Source: Marinisporobacter sp. (GTDB lineage: Bacteria > Bacillota > Clostridia > Peptostreptococcales > Thermotaleaceae). Taken from it: a stretch of 64,000 nt of DNA. Positions within the stretch are counted from its first letter, which is position 1; each line of letters starts with the position of its first letter. The stretch spans positions 1-64,000 of the forward strand of contig JAOARV010000031.1 in NCBI GenBank assembly GCA_025210395.1. Reading direction: 5' to 3'. Of this stretch, positions 8,785 through 18,239 are shown one piece after another. Under the pieces are notes generated by a model. That model was not told where the DNA came from and searched no databases. It was given only the letters and a program-made list of their open reading frames with translations. Made by a program: the position numbers and the translations under genes.

Positions 8785-9591
8785 TTAATAATTTTCATAG
8801 GCTGAAATAAAAAGTGTCTGCCCATCAGCTAAAAGTATTCTCCATGCAGGCACTGCTGTACCCGATTTTATATTTTCCGAGTTGGTTAAACTAATGTTCG
8901 ATGGATCAAACCAATATCCTAAAGCTACATTTTTTATGATGATTTCTCCTTGTAGCGTCTCTAAATCATTCATAGCTTTAAGCAATGCTTTTGTAGCAGG
9001 AATAATTTCTTTTTTATTTTTATCTGTACCTAATGGCTTTAACCACATTCTTTCAAACTTGTTTACACCAGAGGCACTTACAGTTAAACGCATATAACTA
9101 TCCTCTAAAAATCGTCCCTTGTATTTCTGCTTAAAAAGGATTTGATATTGTTCTCCATCCTCTCTTGTTTCCCAATAGGCTGCATCCTTTCTCATAAATC
9201 CATACTTTTTTATAAAATTTTCTGCTTCATCAAATGCTTTTTCTTGATCTAATCCTTTTATATAAGCTGTTTGATCATAGTCTTCATATTTGATCTTTTT
9301 ATGATTATCCTCTACATAAAACTTTTCATCTAGTTTTTTTTCATCATAGGTTTCATATTCTACATTTAATAAAGGTAATTCTAAAACTATTTTGGGTACT
9401 TCTGCTTCTACCTTTATATTTTTTTCCTTTAATATATTAATGATATCTTGTATATTTTCCTCTCTTACCATAGACGAAGCACTTTCCATAAACAGATCTT
9501 TTTCTATGTTATAGATCAAAAAAACATTTGTAATAACAAACGCAATGATCAAAATATTTTTAGCTTTTCCCCAATCCACAAGCTTCACCAT
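8785..9591 (-). CDS. yycI: WalRK regulatory protein YycI (WalI)
   Basis: A 268-residue protein with a short cytoplasmic start (MVKLVDWGKAKN), one membrane helix (about 12-29) and an extracellular domain of about 230 residues, the YycI architecture. YycI and YycH form a membrane complex with WalK and modulate its activity. It follows yycH by 3 bases, so it is co-transcribed. The domain is poorly conserved in sequence; the assignment rests on the architecture and position. Confidence 0.88.
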   Translation of the reverse strand: MVKLVDWGKAKNILIIAFVITNVFLIYNIEKDLFMESASSMVREENIQDIINILKEKNIKVEAEVPKIVLELPLLNVEYETYDEKKLDEKFYVEDNHKKIKYEDYDQTAYIKGLDQEKAFDEAENFIKKYGFMRKDAAYWETREDGEQYQILFKQKYKGRFLEDSYMRLTVSASGVNKFERMWLKPLGTDKNKKEIIPATKALLKAMNDLETLQGEIIIKNVALGYWFDPSNISLTNSENIKSGTAVPAWRILLADGQTLFISAYENY

Positions 9592-9594
9592 CCA

Positions 9595-11055
9595 TTATAT
9601 TTGGCTACGGTTAATCATTCTTCCATTATACGCATCAAAATAATAAATCATTTGATCCGTTTTTATAATCCATATAGGTGTTAATTGATTCGGTTGTTTT
9701 GAAGGTTGATTATAGTATCCAACCTCAACCTTCCTAATGGTTGATAATACCTTTTTCGAAATTTCTTCTTGATCTATATTCTGTTCTTGATCTATAGTTC
9801 TCAAGAAATCTTCTTTTATAAAACCAAAGTTCCTATCTATTATTTGCGGTGCTGATAAAACGGTCCTATTTTCTTCATCTTCTAACAGCTTTATAGCTAT
9901 TTTTTCTCTTTTTAAAAATCTTTTGTAATAAATCACCTGTTCTCCTAATACCTCCACCTGAACAGCTGCATCCATCATCTTTTGTTTGTCATCTGTTTTA
10001 TAATAAACAGGTAAACCATTGATCCTATAGCCAAAGGAAAATATATATCTATTCTTTTGAGTAAATTCTATGTTTTTTAAATAAATATCTACATTAGACC
10101 AGCTTCCATGCTCATTAATAAACTGAAGCGCAATATTCAGGGCATCTTCAGAGGAAATATTTTGTGAAGATTTTTGAGGATCTGTTTTTTCTATATAGTA
10201 AAGCACCCCTAAATCATCTATTTTTAATTCCTTCTGTCCATATCCATACATATAAATAACTGAACCACTTGTCTCTCTGATTTTTCTTACAAAATCAAGA
10301 TTTTCTCCAAAAAATGTCCCCGCAAAAGATTCTATCGTTCCATCATTTGTAGGATCGATTTCTTGAACGACTTTTACTTCATGTATATTCTCATTGAATT
10401 CAATAGGCATGATCCTTTCATTTTCTACTGGATAGATCTCTTGCATAGCATAGTAAGCATCATATCCATTTTCTTCAATATTTTTTATTATATTTAAAAG
10501 TTGATTGTTGCTCTTAGTACCTTTTACAAGATAATATACGCCTTCTCTTTGATTTGAAATATAAATACTCGTGTCATCCTTTGATGAAATCAAAATACTA
10601 TCAAATGCTTCTACTTCATCAATCAATTCTTTCTCTTTTACTATTTCTTTTAATAGCTTTGCTGACATAGTATATCCAAACTTCATTTCTATAGAACGAA
10701 AAGCTCTTGCTTCTTCCCACAATGCTTCATCGATCAATTCTACCTTCAAATCCTTCTTAGAAATTTGGTCTCTAATGGTCTCAATGGTACCTTTCCATAT
10801 TCCATGACTGTCAGAATAAATGAGGGTATGAAGACCACCCCCAAAGTTAATACAAAAACTTTGGGGGCTTAGGATATTCGAAATATTATCAATATTCCCT
10901 TGACTTCTTACCTCTATGGTTTCCGCCTGCCTTATAGAAGGTATAATTTTTGTTAGAGAAATACGTTCCCATAGCTGTTGATTGAGTGCAATGCTTAATA
11001 CAAAAAGCATTGTTAGTAAAATTGTTTTAAAATTTTCTTTTCCTATTCTTCTCAT
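9595..11055 (-). CDS. yycH: WalRK regulatory protein YycH (WalH)
   Basis: A 486-residue protein with an N-terminal membrane helix (about 12-28) and a long extracellular region, as in YycH. YycH restrains or tunes the WalK sensor together with YycI. The gene lies between the secreted 162-residue gene and yycI. Its C-terminal part (TPIWIIKTDQMIYYFDAYNG) resembles the PepSY-like end of YycH/YycI proteins. The order walR-walK-x-yycH-yycI matches Bacillus except for the inserted small gene. Confidence 0.88.
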   Translation of the reverse strand: MRRIGKENFKTILLTMLFVLSIALNQQLWERISLTKIIPSIRQAETIEVRSQGNIDNISNILSPQSFCINFGGGLHTLIYSDSHGIWKGTIETIRDQISKKDLKVELIDEALWEEARAFRSIEMKFGYTMSAKLLKEIVKEKELIDEVEAFDSILISSKDDTSIYISNQREGVYYLVKGTKSNNQLLNIIKNIEENGYDAYYAMQEIYPVENERIMPIEFNENIHEVKVVQEIDPTNDGTIESFAGTFFGENLDFVRKIRETSGSVIYMYGYGQKELKIDDLGVLYYIEKTDPQKSSQNISSEDALNIALQFINEHGSWSNVDIYLKNIEFTQKNRYIFSFGYRINGLPVYYKTDDKQKMMDAAVQVEVLGEQVIYYKRFLKREKIAIKLLEDEENRTVLSAPQIIDRNFGFIKEDFLRTIDQEQNIDQEEISKKVLSTIRKVEVGYYNQPSKQPNQLTPIWIIKTDQMIYYFDAYNGRMINRSQI

Positions 11056-11112
11056 TTATACACACCCTAATCTTATTTTTGTTCTAGGATGTCACTAAGT
11101 ACATTTACTTAT

Positions 11113-11601
11113 TTATTCCTTTAAATCATCTAATACATCTGTAACTTTTGTTTCTGGTATTTGCTCTAAAATTTCATTCATCTCTTCTTCTTTGTCTTTT
11201 ACTGTAAAGTTTTTAGTAATAGCATCTTGTTCATTACCTTCTTCATCTTTAATGTCAAATACGATTTTATACTCCCCGTGTTCTAAATCTTTTAATTGTT
11301 TTGTGTACATACCAAGGGTTTCTCCAGGATCTATCTTTTCAGCATCTATTATTGTTTCTTCTTCTGTTCCCTCTTTATAGACACTGAGTGTAACAGATAC
11401 ATCATTTCTAACTTTTACTGATATCAATAGACTATCTTGGACAATAATATCCTTTTTAGGACTAATAATTTCTAAAGCTTCTTCATTTTCATTAATAGAA
11501 TATATATAACTTGGGACTGGTCTATACGCAGCATATCCGGTGCTAGCAGAAGCTCCTAATATTACTAAAACCAGCGCACTAGTAATCATACTTTTTCTCA
11601 T
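11113..11601 (-). CDS. Secreted protein of unknown function inserted in the wal operon
   Basis: A 162-residue protein. The start is set at ATG 11601 (MRKSMITSALVLVIL) because GGGAGG lies 7 bases upstream; a longer frame from 11652 has no such site. It has a classic signal peptide (about 1-25, cut near STGYAA), then a beta-rich domain of about 100 residues (IISPKKDIIVQDSLLISVKV ... YKIVFDIKDEEGNE) reminiscent of Ig-like or bacterial 'Big'-type folds, then an acidic helical tail (KDKEEEMNEILEQI). I recognise no family. It lies between walK and yycH in the same direction, so it may work outside the cell with the WalK sensor or the wall; that is inference. Confidence 0.75.
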   Translation of the reverse strand: MRKSMITSALVLVILGASASTGYAAYRPVPSYIYSINENEEALEIISPKKDIIVQDSLLISVKVRNDVSVTLSVYKEGTEEETIIDAEKIDPGETLGMYTKQLKDLEHGEYKIVFDIKDEEGNEQDAITKNFTVKDKEEEMNEILEQIPETKVTDVLDDLKE

Positions 11602-11711
11602 GATCATTCCTCCCGCTGTGGATAACTCTAATTTTGCTTTTATATTATCCACATTATATCCTATTATTATTACAAATATATTACGACCGTTTTAAAATAG
11701 GATTACACCCC

Positions 11712-13502
11712 TTATCCTTTTAATGGTAATGTGATGATTACTTCTGTTCCTTCTCCATCTTGACTCTTTACCTGAACATCGCCATTATGGGCTTTTATAA
11801 TCTGATGTGCAATAGAAAGCCCTAATCCTGTACCACCCATTTCTCTAGATCTCGCCTTATCCACACGATAAAATCTTTCAAATAATCTTGGAATATCCTT
11901 TTGTGGTATTCCCATACCATTGTCAATAATGCGAATAATCCCTTTGTCCTCTTCTTTTTCAAGAATTACTTTGATATCCCCATCTTCTGGTGTATACTTG
12001 ATGGCATTACTAATAATATTGATAATGACCTGTTCTATTTTATCTTGATCCATAAGACCTATAACACTTTGTTCGCTCGTTTTAAAATCTAAGTTTTGTT
12101 GTTTATTTTTTGCATTAATGTACATTTTTAAAACAGTATTCTCAAGTAATTTTACTAAATCAACTTCCTGCTTATTCCATGCTTCTCTTCTATAATCCAG
12201 CCTAGAAAGCTGCAGTAAATCTCTAACTAATCTATTCATCCTATCTGCTTCACTATTGACTACATTTAGAAAATGTTCTGTAATTTCTCGGTTATCTAAA
12301 GCACCATCTAGAAGAGTTTCTGTATAGCTTTTAATACTTGTAAGAGGTGTCTTTAGTTCATGGGAGACATTCGCAACAAATTCTTTTCTCATATTATCAA
12401 GCTTTTGTCTTTCTGTAATATCTTGTATAACCATAACAATCCCTGTTTTTTCACCCTTTTCATCTTTAAATGGTGCATAGTTTACTTGGAATATAGAATG
12501 GTTAAATTCAATCATCTCACCGCCAACTCGCTCAGGACTATTTTCTTCAATATAAGAAATCATTAACTTTTCATTATAATTTCTCACCAAATCATCATAG
12601 GATCTATTTTCAATATCTTCTTCTGATAAATGAAGCATATTCATAGCAGTAGGATTGGCATGAATAATTTTTCCTTCATTATTTACAGCAATAAGCCCAT
12701 CTGCCATATAACTAAGAATCGTTTCCAGCTTACTTTTTTCACTTGAAATCTCAGAAAGTGTACTATTTAGTTTTTCTCTTGCATAATTAAACATTTCAGC
12801 TAGTTGTCCAATCTCATCATCAGATTTTACTTCAACCACTTGATTAAAATCTCCTTTTGCCATCCTTGCAGCCTTCACTGTAACATCTGTAATAGGCTCC
12901 GTAATGCTTCTAGCAATCCAAAATCCTAATACTACTGTAATTGCTAATGCTAAAAGAGTGGCTTGGGTAAGAATCATTTTTGATTTGTCTAGTGTTTTAT
13001 AAATATCTGATAGATCTGCTCTTATATATAATATTCCTTTAATCAATTCACCTTGGTCCTGTATGGGAAAAGCCATATTTTTTGTAGTAATATGACGTGT
13101 GCTTGTATTAATCATGATATCTTTTTCTCCCTCTTGACCATTTCTAGCATCTGTCAGGAGTGTATAATCTAATACTTCTATAGCATTATCATTGGTACCA
13201 CTATTTTTACTTCTAGCAATAATTTTAAAATCTCTATTTACAACAAATATTTCTTCTTTTAAACCTGTTGGCCATTGTTCTATATTTCTTTGAATCTCTT
13301 CTCTACTATCATCCAAACTATCAAATTGGGAAATAGTCTGAACAAGCCCCTCTCGATTACCAAAGTTTGTTAGATTTTCACTAACCGTACCTAAATGATA
13401 CGCTTGAAACTCTTGAATAATAAATACACCAACAATCAACATGGCAATATAAACAGGCAAGAAGTATATGGTAATAAATTTCCACCTTATACTCTTAAAC
13501 AT
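11712..13502 (-). CDS. walK: Cell-wall sensor histidine kinase WalK
   Basis: A 596-residue kinase: membrane helix 1 (about 10-30), an extracellular sensor of about 145 residues, helix 2 (about 178-197), HAMP (about 198-250), PAS (about 255-365), then HisKA with the phosphorylated His381 (NVSHELKTPLTS) and HATPase_c with N and G boxes (NIISNAIKYTPEDG, DNGMGIP, GGTGLGLSIA). It senses wall precursor or hydrolase products and phosphorylates WalR; in most low-GC Gram-positives it is essential. It starts 1 base after walR, so the two are translationally coupled. Confidence 0.96.
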   Translation of the reverse strand: MFKSIRWKFITIYFLPVYIAMLIVGVFIIQEFQAYHLGTVSENLTNFGNREGLVQTISQFDSLDDSREEIQRNIEQWPTGLKEEIFVVNRDFKIIARSKNSGTNDNAIEVLDYTLLTDARNGQEGEKDIMINTSTRHITTKNMAFPIQDQGELIKGILYIRADLSDIYKTLDKSKMILTQATLLALAITVVLGFWIARSITEPITDVTVKAARMAKGDFNQVVEVKSDDEIGQLAEMFNYAREKLNSTLSEISSEKSKLETILSYMADGLIAVNNEGKIIHANPTAMNMLHLSEEDIENRSYDDLVRNYNEKLMISYIEENSPERVGGEMIEFNHSIFQVNYAPFKDEKGEKTGIVMVIQDITERQKLDNMRKEFVANVSHELKTPLTSIKSYTETLLDGALDNREITEHFLNVVNSEADRMNRLVRDLLQLSRLDYRREAWNKQEVDLVKLLENTVLKMYINAKNKQQNLDFKTSEQSVIGLMDQDKIEQVIINIISNAIKYTPEDGDIKVILEKEEDKGIIRIIDNGMGIPQKDIPRLFERFYRVDKARSREMGGTGLGLSIAHQIIKAHNGDVQVKSQDGEGTEVIITLPLKG

Positions 13503-13503
13503 A

Positions 13504-14193
13504 CTACCCCCTCCTGAAGTAGTATCCTACTCCTCTTTTGGTTAATATATATTTAGGATTACTTGAGTGGTCCTCTATCTTCTCTCTTAATCTTCTTACA
13601 GTTACATCTACTGTTCTGATGTCCCCATAATACTCATATCCCCATACTTCTTCTAGTAATTTTTCCCTTGTAAAAACTTGATTTTCTTGTGTAGCCAAAT
13701 ATTTTAAAAGTTCAAATTCTCTTAAAGTAAGCTCTATGACTTCTTCTCTTTTTCTTACTTCATATTTATTAAGATCTATATTTAGATCTCCTGAAATAAT
13801 CATATTCCCCTTTTCACTTGTACCACTTGCCTCAATTCTTCTAATATTTGCCTTTACTCTTGCTAAAAGCTCTCTCATGCTAAAAGGCTTTGTAACATAA
13901 TCATCGGCTCCAAGCTCAAGACCTAATACCTTATCTACTTCTTCTTCCTTTGCTGTAAGCATTAGAATAGGCATATTGAAATTTTCTCTTACTTTTTTAC
14001 ATACCTGAAATCCATCCATTTTGGGTAGCATAACGTCTAATAAGATAAGATCTGGTTCCACTTGGTAAGTCTTTTGTACCGCTTCTTCTCCATCAGAAGC
14101 CACGCTCACATCATACCCTTCTTTTTCCAAGTTAAACTTTAATATTTCAGAAATCGTCCTCTCATCATCCACTACCAATATTTTTCTACCCAT
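13504..14193 (-). CDS. walR: Response regulator WalR (OmpR family)
   Basis: A 229-residue regulator with a receiver domain (phospho-acceptor Asp53 in [11 protein letters not shown], Lys in TKPFS) and a C-terminal winged helix (about 130-228, ending in [13 protein letters not shown]). It controls autolysins and wall metabolism genes. It is the first gene of the walRK unit. The M23 peptidase encoded nearby is a plausible regulon member, but no WalR box was verified. Confidence 0.97.
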   Translation of the reverse strand: MGRKILVVDDERTISEILKFNLEKEGYDVSVASDGEEAVQKTYQVEPDLILLDVMLPKMDGFQVCKKVRENFNMPILMLTAKEEEVDKVLGLELGADDYVTKPFSMRELLARVKANIRRIEASGTSEKGNMIISGDLNIDLNKYEVRKREEVIELTLREFELLKYLATQENQVFTREKLLEEVWGYEYYGDIRTVDVTVRRLREKIEDHSSNPKYILTKRGVGYYFRRG

Positions 14194-14293
14194 CTTTTCA
14201 CCCCATCATTATCTTCATTCTTTTTATCACATATCTCCTATGATTATATCACAAAAATATTTTTATACCTCAAAAAATAATCCTCCTAAGTAC

Positions 14294-14328
14294 ATTTACA
14301 GGAACTACTTTTAGTAGTTCCTGTAAAT
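14294..14328. terminator. Long perfect hairpin between the metallopeptidase gene and walR
   Basis: A 15-bp perfect stem (ATTTACAGGAACTAC / GTAGTTCCTGTAAAT) with a 5-base loop just past the metallopeptidase stop. No strong T-run follows the stem, but stem strength and position suggest transcription termination. Confidence 0.6.
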
Positions 14329-14337
14329 TTATCCTAT

Positions 14338-15126
14338 TTATTTTGCAAAAACTGCTTCAAAGCTTTTTCCATATCCTAAAGCTTTTAAAAGTTTATTGAT
14401 CTCATGAAAGCCTTCTCTTTCTGCTAGCTCTTTTACAAGCTCAAAGGATCTTTTATAAGCTAACATAACATCAAGCTTATGAAAATCATCTGTAAGCACC
14501 TCTAGGGTATACGGCTCTTCTTCATAAGATAAATTTTCTCCCCAAACATATCCCGTTTGAAGATACTCTTGATATAGCGCAACCCCTTCAGTAAACCATA
14601 ATGGATAATTTCCTTTTGTCAAATCATCTACTAATAAATGAGTAAATTCATGGACCATTGGTCCTTCATTCATAAACATTTCTTCTATTTTTTCATCTTC
14701 AGAAATCCATAATCTAGGAGATAGTATTTGAATAGTAGAGGCAAAGTATACACCCATAGGTGGTTTTCCTTGCTTTAGAGAAGCATTTTTCATCAAATCA
14801 TGGGGGTTGTTATAGACAATAACAATTGTTTTATTTTCAGGATAGTAGTTAAAGCGATGGCAAACCTCTTCGTAATGCTTTTCAGAAGCTTTAGCTACAA
14901 GATCTATGATTTTTTCATCTTCCATAGGATATCTTATCATAAAATGTTTCGTTTCTCTTATTTTGTAGTCTTTTGTTTTATAAAGTATGAGTTCATGCTG
15001 GATCTTCCTAAAAAAAGGATACCCATAAACTTTCACAACCCTATAATTAAATATTCCAATTGTCATTAAAAATATTACTAAAAAGAAAATATATTTGTTT
15101 ATTTTTTTATTCAATACTCTTTTCAT
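14338..15126 (-). CDS. Membrane-anchored gluzincin metallopeptidase (peptidase MA-like)
   Basis: A 262-residue protein. The start is set at ATG 15126 (MKRVLNKKINKYIFF) behind GGGAGGGG; the frame can be extended 43 residues upstream but without a start signal. One N-terminal membrane helix (about 12-30) is followed by an extracellular domain. The zinc motif HEFTH (near residue 167) is followed by a glutamate in WFTEGVALYQEY 16 residues later, a gluzincin-like arrangement seen in 'peptidase MA' family proteins. The substrate is unknown. It is transcribed toward walR and separated from it by a strong hairpin, so it is probably its own unit. Confidence 0.8.
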   Translation of the reverse strand: MKRVLNKKINKYIFFLVIFLMTIGIFNYRVVKVYGYPFFRKIQHELILYKTKDYKIRETKHFMIRYPMEDEKIIDLVAKASEKHYEEVCHRFNYYPENKTIVIVYNNPHDLMKNASLKQGKPPMGVYFASTIQILSPRLWISEDEKIEEMFMNEGPMVHEFTHLLVDDLTKGNYPLWFTEGVALYQEYLQTGYVWGENLSYEEEPYTLEVLTDDFHKLDVMLAYKRSFELVKELAEREGFHEINKLLKALGYGKSFEAVFAK

Positions 15127-15290
15127 TGGTATCCCCTCCCTTTTTAGTAGAGTATGTAAATAAGGAGATACTTTGATATTATAACACAATATTATGTAAA
15201 CTTCATTGGAAATAATAAGAAAACTCATGACGAACACTTCATCCCCCTTTCGCATACATTAGTATTGAAAATAGATAATATGGAGTGAGC

Positions 15291-16640
15291 ATGATGAAAA
15301 TGAATGTAAGAAAAATCAGATCTCAATTCGTTCATCCCGTAGTAGTAGCACGAATGTCTGCTGGAACAAAAGAAAAAATTCAAACCATCGTATATAGCCA
15401 AGGAACCTGTGATCATATCCGTGATTTAATATTAAATGCTGGTGGAAAAATAAAGTATGAACTTCCACTCATTAATGCTGTCGTAGCAGAGCTTCCATCA
15501 AAGATCATAGATGAAGTAGCTGCACAGCATATGATTCAATTTATCAATCACGATGCAAAGGTTTTTAAATGTATGGACAATGCTTCAGTAGCCGTTGCTG
15601 GTCATTTAGTTCATGATGTAGGGTACACTGGAAAAGGAGTAGGTATTGCAGTTCTTGATACAGGGGTCTATCCCCACGATGACTTAGTAAAACCAAAAAA
15701 CAGAATCATTGCCTTTAAGGATGTAGTCAATAATAAATCTTATCCTTATGATGATGATGGACATGGAACCCATGTAGCAGGAATCGCTGCTGGCAATGGC
15801 TACGCAAATAAAAAGTACATGGGTATTGCACCTGATGCAAATATTATAGGAGTAAAGGTTTTGGATGAGAATGGAAGTGGATCTACTTCTGACATATTAG
15901 CAGGACTTCAATGGGTTATTGATAACAAAGACAAATACAATATTAAAATTGTCAATATGTCTTTAGGTGCACCAGCAGAAAAATCTTATAGAGAAGATCC
16001 TTTAGCAAGAGGCGCTGCAGAAGCTGCACGTCATGGTCTTACAGTCATTACTGCTGCTGGAAATAGCGGTCCAAACCCTCGTACCATTACAACTCCTGGC
16101 ATTAGCCCATCCGTTCTTACTGTAGGTGCTGTAGACGATAATCGTACTACTTCCTATGAAGATGACTTTATCGCTAGCTTCTCAAGTAGAGGTCCTACTG
16201 TTGGTGGTCTTTCTAAGCCTGATATAGTAGCCCCAGGAGTAGATATTATGTCTTTATCTAATAGAGGTCATGCTAGTTATGTAAGTCATTCTGGTACTTC
16301 TATGGCAACTCCTATGGTTGCAGGAACAGCAGCACTCCTTTATGAAAAGGAGCCCAATATCTCCTCATCAGAGGTTCAATCTAGGCTTACAAATACGGCT
16401 ATCAATATTGGAGACAGCATCTATTCTGAAGGTGCTGGCATTCTCAATATAAGTGGTACACTTGATTTAGATAAGGAAGAACTTCAAAAACCTGATGAGC
16501 ATCCAGATGAAAATCCTAATCTCCATCATGATGAAAGAGAATTTCATCCACGGAGAAGACCTAGAAGAAGTTTTAATTTAGGCGCTTTAACCAATCTCTT
16601 AGACCCTAGTTTATTACCTCTTCTTTTATTACTACTGTAA
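15291..16640 (+). CDS. AprX-like subtilisin-family serine protease with hydrophobic tail
   Basis: A 449-residue S8 peptidase. The start is set at ATG 15291, 5 bases after GGAG; a GTG at 15285 is less likely. The triad is visible as Asp123 (VLDTGV), His158 (DGHGTHVAG) and Ser337 (SGTSMATP), with oxyanion Asn258 (AAGNSG). There is no signal peptide; the first roughly 95 residues look like an inhibitor-type propeptide, as in AprX of Bacillus. The C-terminus is odd: an acidic/His-rich linker (about 400-420), a basic patch (RRRPRR) and a terminal Leu-rich segment ending in LLPLLLLLL, which might anchor to a membrane. It is a plus-strand gene between minus-strand neighbours. Confidence 0.9.
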   Translation: MMKMNVRKIRSQFVHPVVVARMSAGTKEKIQTIVYSQGTCDHIRDLILNAGGKIKYELPLINAVVAELPSKIIDEVAAQHMIQFINHDAKVFKCMDNASVAVAGHLVHDVGYTGKGVGIAVLDTGVYPHDDLVKPKNRIIAFKDVVNNKSYPYDDDGHGTHVAGIAAGNGYANKKYMGIAPDANIIGVKVLDENGSGSTSDILAGLQWVIDNKDKYNIKIVNMSLGAPAEKSYREDPLARGAAEAARHGLTVITAAGNSGPNPRTITTPGISPSVLTVGAVDDNRTTSYEDDFIASFSSRGPTVGGLSKPDIVAPGVDIMSLSNRGHASYVSHSGTSMATPMVAGTAALLYEKEPNISSSEVQSRLTNTAINIGDSIYSEGAGILNISGTLDLDKEELQKPDEHPDENPNLHHDEREFHPRRRPRRSFNLGALTNLLDPSLLPLLLLLL

Positions 16641-16642
16641 TA

Positions 16643-16670
16643 AAAAACCTAGCTACTTTAGCTAGGTTTT
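16643..16670. terminator. Bidirectional terminator between the subtilase and M23 peptidase genes
   Basis: The stem AAAACCTAGC / GCTAGGTTTT, with A and T runs on both flanks, lies between two convergent genes and overlaps the 3' end of the minus-strand gene. Confidence 0.85.
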
Positions 16671-18057
16671 AATATCTTACATATCTTAAAGGATTTACAG
16701 GTGTTCCATTTTTCCTTACTTCAAAATGCAAATGTGATCCCGTACTATTTCCAGTGCTTCCCATCTTCGAAATAGTCTGTCCTTTGAATACCTTTTGTCC
16801 TTTTGTTACAAGAATTTTACTATTATGTGCATACCAAGTTTGTGTATTACCACCATGATCAATAATCACACATTTTCCGTAGGCACCTTTCCAACCAGCA
16901 TAAATGACAACGCCTCCATCTGCTGCTTTGATTGAAGTCCCTATTGGATTAGCAACATCTATTCCTGTATGCTTTCTCCCCCATCTCCAGCCAAATGGAG
17001 AAGTAAGTCTCCCTCTAGTTGGGTTGCTAAGCTTTCCTGTCCCTTTCTTTGGCGGAGGGTTTTTCGTTCCTTTTAATACGATTTGAGTTTTAGGTTCTTT
17101 CTCAATTTTCTCTTCTAAAACCTTTCTATTATGTTCCACTCCATTATAGCTTACAACTTCTGCTATTATTTCTCTTTTCCCATCTTCACCTTTTACCCTT
17201 ATTTTCTTATCGCCTTTATAAAGGACACTTGTTTCTTCAAATTTCACTTCATAAGGAATGGCTTCCTCTAAGGTTACCTTTTCAACTGTTGCAACAGTTA
17301 AAAGAGGCTTTGGTACAATCAAACTAATCTTTTGCTTAATCTGTAATCGTTCTGGATTTACATTTGGATTTGCTTTTATTAAATCATCCACACTTAGCTT
17401 ATATTTTTTTGCAATGGTCCAGAAGCTTTCTCCTTGCTCAACTTCATGAACTTGTTCTTCTTCTGTTCCTTGTAAAATCATCTTTGTTGCATCTTCACCT
17501 GTTTTTAAACTAGTTATATCTGCATCTATTGTATCTATTTTTACGCCTTCAGCAAAATATACTTTTTCATATTTTTTTTCTTCATCTATATAAGCTTTTT
17601 TGATTTCTTCTAAAACTTCCTCTGCTTCTTCCTTTTTGGCTATTGCTGCAATTACTTGATCTCCTGCTTTTATTCCATAAGCCTTTACTTCAAAATGTAT
17701 CATTTTTTGTATTGCTTTTTCTATATCTTTTAGTTCTGTCAACTCTTGATCTTTTGCTTTCGTTCTTTCATAAACAATACTCTCTTGTATAATAATATTT
17801 TTCCCGTGTACTCTATGTAATCTCTTTTGTATGTTATCCAGAACATCTTTAAAATCCTTTTCTGTTCTTACAATCCCTAACTCTTTCCCATCTATTTTTA
17901 CAATATATGCTGTATTATAGGTATAAGCAAATATGCTGATAATTAATAGAGTTATAATCAGGCCTACATATATTTTCCCTTTTCCATCTATATTCAATTT
18001 TTTATAGTATTCACAAAACCTACTTCTCAAGTTCTGAGAGCATTCCTCTATTTTCAT
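16669..18057 (-). CDS. Cell-wall M23 endopeptidase with LysM and G5 domains
   Basis: A 462-residue protein: a cytoplasmic N-tail, one membrane helix (about 29-47), a region of about 150 residues, LysM (about 203-248, QGESFWTIAKKYKLSVDDL), G5 (about 253-330), and a C-terminal peptidase M23 domain with metal ligands in HTGIDVA and SHLHFEVR plus a WYAHNS motif. It should cleave peptide bridges in peptidoglycan, tethered to the membrane and binding wall glycans. Proximity to walRK suggests control by WalR, as for many wall hydrolases (inference). Confidence 0.92.
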   Translation of the reverse strand: MKIEECSQNLRSRFCEYYKKLNIDGKGKIYVGLIITLLIISIFAYTYNTAYIVKIDGKELGIVRTEKDFKDVLDNIQKRLHRVHGKNIIIQESIVYERTKAKDQELTELKDIEKAIQKMIHFEVKAYGIKAGDQVIAAIAKKEEAEEVLEEIKKAYIDEEKKYEKVYFAEGVKIDTIDADITSLKTGEDATKMILQGTEEEQVHEVEQGESFWTIAKKYKLSVDDLIKANPNVNPERLQIKQKISLIVPKPLLTVATVEKVTLEEAIPYEVKFEETSVLYKGDKKIRVKGEDGKREIIAEVVSYNGVEHNRKVLEEKIEKEPKTQIVLKGTKNPPPKKGTGKLSNPTRGRLTSPFGWRWGRKHTGIDVANPIGTSIKAADGGVVIYAGWKGAYGKCVIIDHGGNTQTWYAHNSKILVTKGQKVFKGQTISKMGSTGNSTGSHLHFEVRKNGTPVNPLRYVRY

Positions 18058-18239
18058 TATATGAGGCTCCCTTCTTTTTTCTCTATTTCCTATATCTTCT
18101 CTTTCTACATTATATTGTAATTTTCTTTTTTTGTAATCGTTTTGTAATAAATCATAACTATTCCATTATATCATAATTTCAAGATCTAGCAACCTCTTAT
18201 GAGCTTTAATTAGGATTAGTATATGTATAATTTTGGTTA

